Assembly: GCF_900115815.1 (NCBI RefSeq)
Contig: NZ_FOXV01000010.1
Span: forward strand, 1-64,000
DNA length: 64,000 nucleotides
Reading direction: 5' to 3'
DNA from: Roseivivax halotolerans
Lineage (GTDB): Bacteria > Pseudomonadota > Alphaproteobacteria > Rhodobacterales > Rhodobacteraceae
Shown here: positions 5,452 to 13,678 of the stretch, in pieces
Numbering within the stretch: position 1 is the first letter of the stretch
Layout: each line of letters starts with the position of its first letter
The notes under the pieces: model-generated
The model's input: only the letters and a program-made list of their open reading frames with translations
What the model was told of the DNA's origin: nothing
Databases searched by the model: none
Program-made: the position numbers and the translations under genes

Positions 5452-8258
5452 CAGATCCCCGCATCCGAGAAATGAGCGCCGAGCAGGGCCTCGACCTCTC
5501 GGCCAAGGTCGCGGGCGATATCCGAGGCGGAGGCATTCGCCCCGCCGGGAATGACTATATCGCCGAACGACACGCTGAAGTTCTGAGCGACGGGCTTGGG
5601 GGCCTCAAGGGAGGGGTTCTCAACCTGCCTCGCCTGCCCAGGTGCCGGTCGCGGCTGAGGGATGCTTGCGGGGGCTGGCGAGAGCGCAGGAGAGTGGCTC
5701 TGCGCGAGTATCTGGGGCAGCATGGCCATCGCTCGACGCCCGCCAATGGGGGACGTCGGGGGTCCGGACACGTCCACCGTTGGTGGTTGGACAATCACGC
5801 TGCGCTCGACCAGGCGCTCGACGGTGCGCTTTCGCACGGCATCAATGTCGCTGCCGGGCCGCGACGCGGCGCGTCTCAGGATTGCCAGCGCAGAGGACTG
5901 CACTTGAGAGACATCGGGAACTCTGTCCCCAATTTCGGGGTCAGTGTTCACCTCGGCCAGGCGCTCCGTGGCCGCCGTAGGGCTGACCGATTGCGGCGCT
6001 TCGGAACGGATGGCCGGGATGCGAATATCTGGGGCTTTGGCGGGACGGCTGCCCCGAAGAGCGAGAGCCATCGCGCGCTGCGCTTGAGCCACGTTCAGCA
6101 CCGCACCTGAAACGCTCGGGACGATCACCTCGGATCGAGGCGTGTCCTCGTTGACCAGGTACGGAACCCCGGCCGTGATCGGGCCGCCCAGCGCGCGGGC
6201 CTCGAGGCGACCAGCTGACCCGGTCGCGTTGGCAGGTGGCTGATCCGCCGGCGGCTCTGTCCGATTCGCGGCACGGCCCGAAGATCCTGGGCCCGTTACC
6301 GCGGCGCCGAGATTGATGGTGCCAATCGCTTCCATGACCTGGCTCGGGATTTCGCGCACCCAATCGAGGAGCGCTGCGAGGCGGTCCTTCATGCCGTCGA
6401 TCAAGCTTTGGATCGCGTCGGCACCCAGATCCTTCATCTTCGAGGGAAGCGCCTTGATCGCCGCGATGATGTTCTCCGTCATCTCCCTCGCTCGAGCCTC
6501 GATCCGCGCCGCCTCTGCGTCCGGCAGGATCTCGCGCTCGAACAGACCGCCGGTAAAGAAGCCTCCGATGGAGGAAATCACGTCTCCGGCCGCCGAGGCT
6601 ATTCCGGAAAGGACCGACTTTACCGGACCCAAGATCGGCTCGAGTGCCTCGAAGGCAGGTGCCAATTCATCGCTGATCGCACCCACAACCCCCGAGGCGA
6701 TGGCCTTCAATCGATCGAACCACTTGACCGTCGCGCCTACGGCGAGTGCAGCCAAGGTCACGGGCCAGACCAAGCTCGACGCTGCGCCCGCCACCGCAGT
6801 CAGTCCGGACGCGCCAGATATCCCGCGTAGCGCCGCCCCTATCTTTTCAATCCGGCTGGGCTTGAGCCCTTGCATTCTGGCAAGCGCTGCCTGCAGTCGC
6901 ATGGCTTCGCCCGCAGCACTGCCGAGGAGAAGCGACCCCTGCGCCGCCGCGTTGAGGGCGCGTAGGCCCGAGGCCGCGGCCCAAAGGACGCCACCCTTGC
7001 CGGTCAATCCGATCAGCCTCAGGCCCAGAAGGCCGAAGCGCAGGCCGATCAGCGCGCCGCTGAGGCGAACGATGGTCTGGATTAGATCGGCGTTCTCTTT
7101 CGACCATTCCGTGGCCCGGCGGATGATAGGCGTCATCGCATCCATGCCGTTTGCCAGTGACGGAAGCAGCGCCTCGCCGATCGTGATCGAAAGCTCGGCC
7201 GCCACGTTCTGAAATCGCTGAAGGTCGGAGGCGAATGTCTCGCTGCGCGCGATGTATTCCTTCAGCGCCGAGCCTGCGTATTCCGCCTCATCGTCGACGT
7301 AGCCCAGCGCCTCGCGCAGAAGGTCCACGTTCGAGATGAGACCGTTGAGCGCGCGCGCCTCGTCGCCGAAGAGATCGGACGAGACCGCGGCCCGCACTTC
7401 CTTCGGCAGCTTGCCGATCGCATCGATCACCTCGAGCGTTGTACCGACCGCGTCCTCCTGCATCCGGCGCGCGACGTCCTCGGCGTCGAGCCCAAGTTTC
7501 TTGTAGGCGTCGGATTGCCTCTTTGTGGCGCTCTCCCCTCGCGTCAGAGCCTTCGCCATATTTCGGAAGGAGGTTGCGGACACATCGGCCGAAAACTGCT
7601 GAGCCTGCATCGCAGCACCGAAGGCCGCTGCCTCCTCAGGCGTGAAACCCGCAGTCTTCAGGGTGCCCGCGATGCTGGCCATGAATTCAGCCATTGCCGG
7701 CGCTTCGGCGGCCATGCTGTTCGTCAGATGGTTGACCGCGTCAGCAAGCTCGTTGACCTCGTCCAGCGTCAGGCCCAGCGAGTTCCGCATCGCATTCGTG
7801 AAATCAGCCGCTGCCTCGGCCGGTACGTCGAAAGCCGTAGCCAGCTGCGCTGTAAGCCGTGTGAATTGGATCAGCTGTTCGCCATCCAGACCAGAAGACC
7901 CGCCAGCCGCGGCAATCTCGCCGAGCTGCTGCACGGTGAGCGGAATCTCGCGAGAGAGGGCCAGCAACTCTTCGCGAAATTCGGCGTAACCTTCAGGCGT
8001 TGGGAAATCCACAACCTTGCGGACGTCGGCCATGACCTCTTCGAACCGCATCGCGGCGCGTACCGGCTGCGAGAGCGCGGCGGCGGCGGCCACCGCGACA
8101 CCGGCCGTATTGATCATGGCGGACCTGGTCTCATCGACCGCGAGGCGATTTCTCCGCTGTGCCTCCTCGATCCCGCGCATCGCGCCGTGGACGCGACGCG
8201 CGGGCCCGGTCACCCGATCGACCAATGAGAGGATAAGTTCTGACTTCATTTGCGCCAT
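5451..8258 (-). CDS. Phage tail tape measure protein, TP901 family
   Basis: A 935-residue tape measure. The N-terminal conserved domain (about 60-330) includes FEEVMADVRKVVDFP, FTRLTAQLATAFDV, MAEFMASIAGTLKTAGF and AKALTRGE. Hydrophobic segments follow (about 395-520: LIGLRFGLLGLRLIGL, WPVTLAALAVGATVKW). The C-terminal third is Pro/Ala-rich and low complexity (IPQPRPAPGQ). Tape measures set tail length in long-tailed phages; 935 helical residues would span roughly 140 nm. It directly follows the GpE-like and chaperone genes, the standard order. No tail tube, baseplate or capsid gene accompanies it, so the element must rely on another phage for the rest of the particle, or be defective. Confidence 0.92.
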   Translation of the reverse strand: MAQMKSELILSLVDRVTGPARRVHGAMRGIEEAQRRNRLAVDETRSAMINTAGVAVAAAAALSQPVRAAMRFEEVMADVRKVVDFPTPEGYAEFREELLALSREIPLTVQQLGEIAAAGGSSGLDGEQLIQFTRLTAQLATAFDVPAEAAADFTNAMRNSLGLTLDEVNELADAVNHLTNSMAAEAPAMAEFMASIAGTLKTAGFTPEEAAAFGAAMQAQQFSADVSATSFRNMAKALTRGESATKRQSDAYKKLGLDAEDVARRMQEDAVGTTLEVIDAIGKLPKEVRAAVSSDLFGDEARALNGLISNVDLLREALGYVDDEAEYAGSALKEYIARSETFASDLQRFQNVAAELSITIGEALLPSLANGMDAMTPIIRRATEWSKENADLIQTIVRLSGALIGLRFGLLGLRLIGLTGKGGVLWAAASGLRALNAAAQGSLLLGSAAGEAMRLQAALARMQGLKPSRIEKIGAALRGISGASGLTAVAGAASSLVWPVTLAALAVGATVKWFDRLKAIASGVVGAISDELAPAFEALEPILGPVKSVLSGIASAAGDVISSIGGFFTGGLFEREILPDAEAARIEARAREMTENIIAAIKALPSKMKDLGADAIQSLIDGMKDRLAALLDWVREIPSQVMEAIGTINLGAAVTGPGSSGRAANRTEPPADQPPANATGSAGRLEARALGGPITAGVPYLVNEDTPRSEVIVPSVSGAVLNVAQAQRAMALALRGSRPAKAPDIRIPAIRSEAPQSVSPTAATERLAEVNTDPEIGDRVPDVSQVQSSALAILRRAASRPGSDIDAVRKRTVERLVERSVIVQPPTVDVSGPPTSPIGGRRAMAMLPQILAQSHSPALSPAPASIPQPRPAPGQARQVENPSLEAPKPVAQNFSVSFGDIVIPGGANASASDIARDLGREVEALLGAHFSDAGI

Positions 8259-8261
8259 CGT

Positions 8262-8393
8262 CTACTTTTCCTTCGGTCGTTCGGACCCCAAGATCCGGTC
8301 AATTTCATCGTGGAACGCGAAGAATTCGTCGTCGTCCCATTCAAGAACTGCGTCGATCGGCTGATGTAGGTATCGGCCGATCTCCGCGATCAT
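8262..8393 (-). CDS. GpE-like small tail protein (chaperone partner)
   Basis: A 43-residue acidic protein (WDDDEFFAFHDEIDRIL core) between the tail chaperone and the tape measure, where GpE/GpT-type proteins sit. Its ATG overlaps the chaperone stop (ATGA at 8390-8393) and is in the -1 frame relative to that gene, the arrangement from which many phages make a frameshift fusion. The -1 frame stays open upstream for several codons, and a CCCC run lies 13 bases before the stop. Reinitiation is an equally simple explanation. Confidence 0.7.
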   Translation of the reverse strand: MIAEIGRYLHQPIDAVLEWDDDEFFAFHDEIDRILGSERPKEK

Positions 8394-8704
8394 CCCGTGG
8401 TATGTGCGGGGTTCGGTGCTTTGGCCTGACCCTCCGCGCGCTGGAGCGCGCCGGCCACCGAGTTTCCCATAAGGGGCATCACCTCCGAGACGACACGCTC
8501 GTAGTCATCTGCATCGAGCTCCTCGATCACGGGCAGTGCGACGTCGGCCATCGATGCAAGCATCGCGAGGAACTTTCGCTGCTCACCCTGTACGAGATCC
8601 ATCACGGCCAGGTCTTTCGCCTTGCGGCGCCGGAAGGTGAGAGAGGTATAGGTCTCGTCTTTCACGACGATGGGCTCTGCGAGATCTACGGTTTTGGTCT
8701 TCAT
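8390..8704 (-). CDS. Phage tail assembly chaperone (Phage_TAC_7 / gpE-like)
   Basis: A 104-residue protein with the P2/Mu-type tail chaperone signature: VDLAEPIVVKDETYTSLTF, RRRKAKDLAVMD, then VALPVIEELDADDYERV. These chaperones bind the tape measure and help tube polymerisation. AGGAG stands upstream of the ATG. It overlaps the GpE-like gene, and the tape-measure gene follows, matching canonical tail order. Confidence 0.85.
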   Translation of the reverse strand: MKTKTVDLAEPIVVKDETYTSLTFRRRKAKDLAVMDLVQGEQRKFLAMLASMADVALPVIEELDADDYERVVSEVMPLMGNSVAGALQRAEGQAKAPNPAHTTG

Positions 8705-8753
8705 GATCGCTCTCCTTTTGCGATGTCTTTGGTGGATGGTCAGGGTGTTGCCA

Positions 8754-8903
8754 TCACGGCAACGGCTCCCCTTTCGAAGCGTTTGAAAAGGGCGAGGCGT
8801 CGGGCTGAAAGCCTTTTCCGCCGCTATCTTCGATGATTTCCCTGACCAAAATCAGGATGATAGACAGCCAAGCCGCGACGATTAGGCCGTAAGCTATCCC
8901 CAT
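8754..8903 (-). CDS. Small single-pass membrane protein
   Basis: A 49-residue protein with one hydrophobic segment at residues 3-20 (IAYGLIVAAWLSIILILV) and a hydrophilic acidic tail. A GAGGG ribosome site lies a few bases before the ATG. It sits in the tail operon between the possible head-tail protein and the chaperone. Function is unknown; small membrane proteins in such positions can be holin-like or moron products, but nothing here decides that. Confidence 0.55.
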   Translation of the reverse strand: MGIAYGLIVAAWLSIILILVREIIEDSGGKGFQPDASPFSNASKGEPLP

Positions 8904-8939
8904 AATCTTTCCCTCTGCCAAATTGACCTCCTTACCCGC

Positions 8940-9302
8940 TCATGCTTCGCCGAGCTCAACGATGAGACGGCCTTGCATGCGATCGTTGATGCTTAGAACT
9001 TCGAACCACGGCTCGCCTGGTCTTTCGACGGCTCGCAACTTGTCCCCGACCTTGATTTCGAGTTCGGGGTACGCGGAATGCGAGACGTGCGCCTGGGCCT
9101 TATCGACGGCGAGCCTGCTATTCCATGTCGAGCCTCCGACCGATGAGGGCTCAGCGTTGCCGACACGGAGTACCGCAGTGAGGTCGATCACGTCCCGTGA
9201 GTTGTCTGTAAGCCCGTTCTCGAGCGGGAAATGTCGAAGCGCCTCACCCATGTGCCGGTCTACTGAGGCAGTAGCTCGATTCAGCAGTTCTTTGCGGTTC
9301 AT
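8940..9302 (-). CDS. Possible head-tail joining protein
   Basis: A 120-residue protein whose C-terminal half (YPELEIKVGDKLRA, ERPGEPWFEVLSIND, GRLIVEL) resembles the beta-rich head-tail joining or attachment proteins encoded upstream of tail genes in siphophages and Mu-like phages. The N-terminus is helical. Its start overlaps the preceding gene (ATGA at 9299-9302). The assignment rests on motif shape and position, so moderate doubt remains. Confidence 0.45.
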   Translation of the reverse strand: MNRKELLNRATASVDRHMGEALRHFPLENGLTDNSRDVIDLTAVLRVGNAEPSSVGGSTWNSRLAVDKAQAHVSHSAYPELEIKVGDKLRAVERPGEPWFEVLSINDRMQGRLIVELGEA

Positions 9303-9502
9303 CGCAGGCCCCGCATGAGTTCAGCTGCGATTAGGATTTTCCAGAGGTCCTTGTTTTTCTGCCTCTCCTTTTCGCGCTTCGCCTGGGCGATCGATTTCCG
9401 GCTCGGGTATTCCGGGATCACGACATGGCTGCGTCGGGAGATGCTGACCTCATTGGCCGTGCCCTCTCCTGATCCGGCCGCCATCTTCTTGCCCTGTGAC
9501 AT
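9299..9502 (-). CDS. Hypothetical basic small protein
   Basis: A 67-residue, very basic protein (KSIAQAKREKERQKNKDLWK near the C-terminus). The ATG at 9502 has GGGAG 5 bases upstream and is preferred over the ATG at 9517. It is coupled to the head-tail candidate through an ATGA overlap. No family recognised. Confidence 0.5.
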   Translation of the reverse strand: MSQGKKMAAGSGEGTANEVSISRRSHVVIPEYPSRKSIAQAKREKERQKNKDLWKILIAAELMRGLR

Positions 9503-9536
9503 TGCATCTCCCTTCATCTCGAAACCGTGGATTCGA

Positions 9537-10472
9537 TCATTCGTCGGTCAGTTGAACGCCGAGGATTGCTTCGGGCGGTGTTTTATCCCGGAACGCAAAG
9601 TCATCGCTCTTCGCGATGATCGTCTCAGCCTCTGCGCGGTGCGCCGCGATGAGCTCCGCTTCGAGCTTTGTGATCCGCTTGGCCCGCGTTGCTTTATCGA
9701 TCGCCACGTCATCGTCGGCAATCTCGCGGGCCTCATCGAGAAGGCGCGCGAGCAAACCATCGGGGTCCAGCCATGCGGCGATTGCCACCGGCATGATCTT
9801 GGCCGCGCCTTGCGAAGGGTCGTTCGATTGCGACCATGCTTGCGCGGAGGGGACGCCACTCCATCTGGGTATCAGACCGCCGGAAACCGTTCCTGTAAGA
9901 TCCGGCCGACCCACTTCGGCCAGCTCCGCGACGTAATCGCGAAGCGTCTCCTCAACCTCTTTCAGCGGGATCGGCGCGGACATGACGTGATGAATTTCCG
10001 CGCGAAGGTCATCGACAAGGGTTTGTGCCGCTTCGACGTGCCGAACCGCTTTGGCCTTGGCAATCACAGGGATTCCCGGCTCATTGGCGATGAACTTTGC
10101 CAGCCGATCTTGGAGCGTCCGGATTTCATTGTACCGACGTTCGGCGCGCTCGGCACGATCGGAGAGCTCATTGGACGCTTTCTGCGTGCGCTCCAGCTCG
10201 CGCTGCGCATCGGCCAAGCGCTCAAGCTGGGTGTTCACGCCGGGATGCTGAAACCGCTTCGGAGCGGGAGCTTCGGCATTCTCAAGCCGCGTCACCTCCG
10301 CCTGCGCACGCTCCAACGCGCGATAGCCATCGCTGCGCCGATCAGATGCGGCAGACACCATCGCGTAGGCTTCGCGGGCCGCCTCCGAGATCATGGCGTA
10401 GCGATCCTGCGCGACCCGTGGCCACTGGCTGAAATTTGCGCTTGGGCGCTCGGTGGACAGTAATTCGGGCAT
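9537..10472 (-). CDS. Coiled-coil hypothetical protein heading the tail operon
   Basis: A 311-residue protein with long charged helices at about 25-150 (YRALERAQAEVTRLE, LERLADAQRELERTQKASN), strongly predicted as coiled coil by heptad pattern, and a second helical segment near the C-terminus (ITKLEAELIAAHRAEAET). The ATG at 10472 has AGGAG 10 bases upstream and is preferred over the GTG at 10502. It is the first gene of the leftward morphogenesis block. I do not recognise a family. A scaffolding-like or helper-interfering role would fit its position but is speculation. Confidence 0.6.
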   Translation of the reverse strand: MPELLSTERPSANFSQWPRVAQDRYAMISEAAREAYAMVSAASDRRSDGYRALERAQAEVTRLENAEAPAPKRFQHPGVNTQLERLADAQRELERTQKASNELSDRAERAERRYNEIRTLQDRLAKFIANEPGIPVIAKAKAVRHVEAAQTLVDDLRAEIHHVMSAPIPLKEVEETLRDYVAELAEVGRPDLTGTVSGGLIPRWSGVPSAQAWSQSNDPSQGAAKIMPVAIAAWLDPDGLLARLLDEAREIADDDVAIDKATRAKRITKLEAELIAAHRAEAETIIAKSDDFAFRDKTPPEAILGVQLTDE

Positions 10473-10502
10473 GGGGCATGATCTCCTAGGTGTCTCTTCC
10501 AC

Positions 10503-10914
10503 TCTAGGGAACAGGCATGGCCATAAAATCTGGGTAGCTCGTGGCCAAAAAAGAATGCTATTGACCTGGCGCCTCAGGGGCCATCAACCTCAATTCATGT
10601 GACATCGATAAACCTACGCTCGCTTTAGGCAAACCTATTGAGCCGTACCATACCAATTCGCTCGACCACGTGAATGTACGGAAAGATGGCCTCTGACGCA
10701 TTTTTCGGACGCTTGAGCTATCAAGTTTTATGCCACTTTTATAGCGTCGATCAGCATCGAAATATTCAAAAGAGTCGAAGTCGCAGAGCAATAGCTCTAT
10801 CAAAAATTATCGATTTGTGCGTCCAATAACTATTGAAGGTCAAAAAACAGAGATCCACAGCCCCGCTTTGACCCTATGACAAGGTTGGTATGTTTTCAAA
10901 GATTATGGTCCGCC
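10503..10914. other. AT-rich non-coding gap upstream of the tail operon
   Basis: About 410 bases, richer in A/T than the flanking tail genes. An open frame on the minus strand (10558-10803) has no family resemblance and no clear ribosome site. The gap probably carries the promoter of the tail operon and the 3' end of the two-gene cassette transcript. GCTATCAA at 10717-10724 matches a half-site of the 4931-4955 palindrome and is followed by GTTTT, as there. Confidence 0.4.
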
Positions 10915-11283
10915 CTAAGACTTTTCACTATCAAAACTCTCTAGAATCTTATCAATCTTTGTCTTTCGTCTCTGCAGCTGCCTAAAACCAGCCCAGCCAA
11001 CAACCGCACCCAACGCAACGGCGACTAGACAAACCCAAAAAATAGGCGAAAGCGGCTCTCCTTCGGATCTATCCAGCAACTTCTCTATGGCGAGCCATAA
11101 GGCTCCGGCAACAACGAACTCAGCTACCGCAAATTGCCAGAACTCCTCGACGGAGGATTCTTTCATTTCGATTAATTGATCTTTCGTCACAGGGACAACC
11201 TCTTGGTTTATTGTACCATAACTAGTGGTAATGGTTGATCCTGACGAAAAAGTCGTATTGGCCTCGAAAACATTGTCAGCCAT
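10915..11283 (-). CDS. Two-TM membrane protein of the AT-rich cassette
   Basis: A 122-residue protein with a polar N-terminus (about 1-47) and two transmembrane segments at about 48-70 (FWQFAVAEFVVAGALWLAIE) and 79-100 (SPIFWVCLVAVALGAVVGWA), ending in a basic tail (QRRKTKIDKIL). The start overlaps the 84-aa gene by 8 bases. Base composition is clearly more AT-rich than the tail and replication genes, suggesting separate acquisition. Possible superinfection exclusion or abortive effector, by analogy with small membrane effectors; not shown. Confidence 0.6.
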   Translation of the reverse strand: MADNVFEANTTFSSGSTITTSYGTINQEVVPVTKDQLIEMKESSVEEFWQFAVAEFVVAGALWLAIEKLLDRSEGEPLSPIFWVCLVAVALGAVVGWAGFRQLQRRKTKIDKILESFDSEKS

Positions 11284-11530
11284 TTTGACTCACCCCAAGT
11301 GAGGCTAATACTAAATCCTCGCCTCCACCTTCGACTAGAGCCTTTAAAAACCTTAAAGTATTCTGTGCTTCATTTTCGAATATCCATTCACACTCAACGA
11401 AGTCGTTATTCACCAAGGTAGGCGGCCTTCCACCCCGGTAGATCATCTTACAACGCTCATATCGGGTGTTGCGCAGGTCTGCGTAGTCCAGCACCACAAC
11501 ATCACCCTTTACCGTTCGTTTATCGTTCAT
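11276..11530 (-). CDS. Small soluble partner protein of the cassette
   Basis: An 84-residue protein. The middle, YADLRNTRYERCKMIYRGG then NDFVECEWIF, has short beta-strand repeats reminiscent of pentapeptide-like proteins. The end, NTLRFLKALVEGGG, matches a small uncharacterised family that I recall from accessory regions. It shares an operon (8-base overlap) and AT-rich composition with the membrane protein. The pair looks like a sensor or antidote plus membrane effector, which is inference only. Confidence 0.55.
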   Translation of the reverse strand: MNDKRTVKGDVVVLDYADLRNTRYERCKMIYRGGRPPTLVNNDFVECEWIFENEAQNTLRFLKALVEGGGEDLVLASLGVSQNG

Positions 11531-11647
11531 AGCGAAGCCCCTTAGTTGTCGTGCCAGCTAGGCGCTAACGCCCAGATTCGTCAATTGAGCTCAGACAAAC
11601 AGAGCTCTTCTCTCGTTCAGGTACAACGGATTGGAGGTGAAATGCGA

Positions 11648-12127
11648 TCAACCGGCAATGATTCTGCGCATATGTCGAGCTGAAGGAGCGTGATCGCGTA
11701 ACTTCAAAATATACCAAAAATCGCCCTCTATACGTCCTAGGTTTCTCTCTGGAACAGCGTCGAATGCCCTCTCGCGTGGCCAGATACGACGCTGATAGTC
11801 TGTCAGACCACTCGCGATGAAGCGGGCCGCAGCGGCGCATGTCTCGTCAGGAAAATAAAGTTTCGCGACTTGGCGTAGCGCCTCGTTTCGGGCGTCTATG
11901 GTAGCTTGCAACGATATTGATCGTTGACCGGGTGCTCGCTGCACGCCGAGCGCCTGCTCTGCCGTCAGGTGGCCTTGCGCCACGCCTTCGAGCCTCTCGG
12001 CCAGAACCTGGGCGTCGCGGGCCGGCATCCGGCCGGCACGCAACGCTCTGGCCAAGCGCATGAGCCATTCGCGCGGGTCACACAAAGCAAGCTCGGTTTT
12101 CGGGTCAGTCGGCATCGTCGGTATCAT
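11648..12127 (-). CDS. Hypothetical protein of the replication block
   Basis: A 159-residue, mostly helical protein of unknown function. The first part (REWLMRLARALRAGRM, VLAERLEGVAQGHLTAEQAL) and the end (WYILKLRDHAPSARHMRRI) are well-formed amphipathic helices. A second in-frame ATG at 12115 overlaps the stop of the upstream small gene and may be the true start. It is transcribed with the ATPase. Confidence 0.55.
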   Translation of the reverse strand: MIPTMPTDPKTELALCDPREWLMRLARALRAGRMPARDAQVLAERLEGVAQGHLTAEQALGVQRAPGQRSISLQATIDARNEALRQVAKLYFPDETCAAAARFIASGLTDYQRRIWPRERAFDAVPERNLGRIEGDFWYILKLRDHAPSARHMRRIIAG

Positions 12128-12236
12128 TCACAAGATCCGCTGAGCGTTTTTCCGCTCTTCGGCGAATGCGATCGAGATCGGCAGCCTGACTGTTCGTGAT
12201 GCTCATCTCGCCCAGCGGTTTCTTCGTGCTCGCCAT
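12105..12236 (-). CDS. Possible small protein downstream of the iterons
   Basis: A 43-residue reading frame starting MASTKKPLG and ending in a helical, charged stretch ([18 protein letters not shown]). The frame is open further upstream to an ATG at 12611 that overlaps the ATPase stop, but that extension would translate the iterons into a Pro-rich peptide and looks unlike a normal protein. The short form is therefore preferred with low confidence. Confidence 0.35.
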   Translation of the reverse strand: MASTKKPLGEMSITNSQAADLDRIRRRAEKRSADLVNDTDDAD

Positions 12237-12523
12237 TGGTCGGAGTGTCTCCCACTGGAACGGAAGCCAGATTTGAAAATCGAGAAAATCGCCAAAATTT
12301 CGGGCTGCTGCGGCATCGCGCGGCGTTGGATCAGGGGTACGGTCCCTGATCCGGGGGGGACGCGCGGCGTCCGGATCGGCGCGTGATGCGCGCCGCCCGT
12401 CCACCTCGTCCGGCCCAGATGTTCGCCCTCCATCAGAGGACATCTTCCGTAGGGAAAGGCGGGAAGCCGCCCCCCAAGGGCGGGCTTCCAGCCCTATAGG
12501 GTTATAGGGATAGTGGAACCCAG

Positions 12524-12601
12524 GGGTTGGAATGGGGTCCGGAAGGGGGTTGGAAGTAACTATTGAACGGGTTGGAATTGGGGGTTGGAAGGGGGTTGGA
12601 A
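12524..12601. repeat. Iteron array, candidate replication origin of the satellite
   Basis: Five exact copies of GGGTTGGAA start at 12524, 12547, 12569, 12582 and 12593 (steps 23, 22, 13 and 11 bases, close to multiples of a helical turn), with a degenerate copy (GGGTCCGGAA) at 12535. A CCCTATAGGG palindrome lies just beyond, at about 12492-12501. The array starts 6 bases past the RepA-like ATPase stop. Iterons next to the replication gene are the expected origin layout for satellites. Confidence 0.65.
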
Positions 12602-12607
12602 CGTCGA

Positions 12608-13678
12608 TCATTGATCGGCCTCCACGATGTGAGAGCGACGTTTCGAGGCAGGTCCATGGCTCTCGATTTTGATTTTCCCGGCTGCGAAAAGGCTCTCCAT
12701 CGCGCCCTTCATGGCGCGCTTCGTCATGCCTTCAGCGTCGGGGTCTTCCGCGAATACCTTGGGCGCGTAGGTTGGCCCCCCTGCGGCATTTACGAACCTC
12801 CCTTGGGAAATTCGCTTAGCCAGAAGCTTCAAGAAGACGCGCTGCGCCTTGTCACCTGCTGCCCTCTTATCGAGCCCGTGATCGGACACCTCGGGCACAA
12901 AGACACCGTCCCGCCAAGTCATGCGCGTCTCTGCGCCGATGCGGCCGTAATTGTTTTTTTTCGTTGTCAGAACACGCCTGTCAGGGTCGGCCTCGAAGCC
13001 GTCATCCAAAATCCGTGACAGATACAACCTCGAGCGGACGCTATTGCTCCACGCCGTTGAACCCGACGTTCCGGTGCCCGACGAAAGGCCGGTCAATGAC
13101 GGGTGAGAGATGACGAGTAGCGCGCACTCTTGGCGCAAAGCGAGACCGCGTAGCATACCCACGAATTGCCGGACCTTCGCTCGATCGTTCTCATTGGCCG
13201 GAAAAACGTCGGCCAACGTGTCGATCACGATCAGTTCCGGGGCCTCGAAATTCGCCTCTTGCTCCAGTTCATCGAAAAGCGGGCTTGCCGTGAGACATGG
13301 CCCATCGCGAGCCAGGAGGGCATCTTCGCCCGCCAGAGAGCGAAGAGTGAGGTCTGACATGCCTTCCACTGCGCGAGGCTCGGATCGTGTGATGTCGTGC
13401 AGGCGACGATGCACCTCTGCGTCGTCATCCTCCGCGGTCAGAAAGATCGCGCGCCCCTTACGCACGCTCTTGCCCAACCAGGCACCACCCGCAGTCACCG
13501 CGACGGCCAGCTGAAGTGCCAGCAAGCTTTTTCCGGTGCCTCCGTCGCCGGCCAGAAGCGTCACAGTACCGCTCGGAATCAAATCTGGCGCGAGCCAGAC
13601 ACGCTCCGAAGGGTTATCGATATCGATCTCGGACGCTTGATAGAACCGACTGCGCCTTGTGGTCGCGTCATCCCTCAT
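12608..13678 (-). CDS. RepA-like AAA ATPase (replicative helicase / rep)
   Basis: A 356-residue AAA_25/RepA-like protein. The Walker A is GDGGTGKSLLAL (about 44-55), followed by AIFLTAEDDDAEVHRRL, a Walker B LIVIDTLAD, then LLVISHPSLTGL and a C-terminal winged-helix region (about 275-350). This family forms hexameric DNA helicases or loaders (compare plasmid RSF1010 RepA) and is the usual replication protein in many phage satellites. It is coupled to the PC4-like gene (11-base overlap) and followed immediately by the iterons. Confidence 0.85.
   Translation of the reverse strand: MRDDATTRRSRFYQASEIDIDNPSERVWLAPDLIPSGTVTLLAGDGGTGKSLLALQLAVAVTAGGAWLGKSVRKGRAIFLTAEDDDAEVHRRLHDITRSEPRAVEGMSDLTLRSLAGEDALLARDGPCLTASPLFDELEQEANFEAPELIVIDTLADVFPANENDRAKVRQFVGMLRGLALRQECALLVISHPSLTGLSSGTGTSGSTAWSNSVRSRLYLSRILDDGFEADPDRRVLTTKKNNYGRIGAETRMTWRDGVFVPEVSDHGLDKRAAGDKAQRVFLKLLAKRISQGRFVNAAGGPTYAPKVFAEDPDAEGMTKRAMKGAMESLFAAGKIKIESHGPASKRRSHIVEADQ

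Noticed and set aside
10558-10803. 81-aa minus-strand frame in the AT-rich gap
   Set aside because: No ribosome site, no coupling to neighbours and no family resemblance.
12524-12601. Possible CRISPR array
   Set aside because: Repeats are 9 bases with irregular short gaps and no spacer-like unique segments; iterons fit better.
12237-12611. Pro-rich N-terminal extension of the small gene after the ATPase
   Set aside because: It is a translation of the iteron repeats; the repeats are better explained as DNA sites, though the ATGA overlap leaves some doubt.
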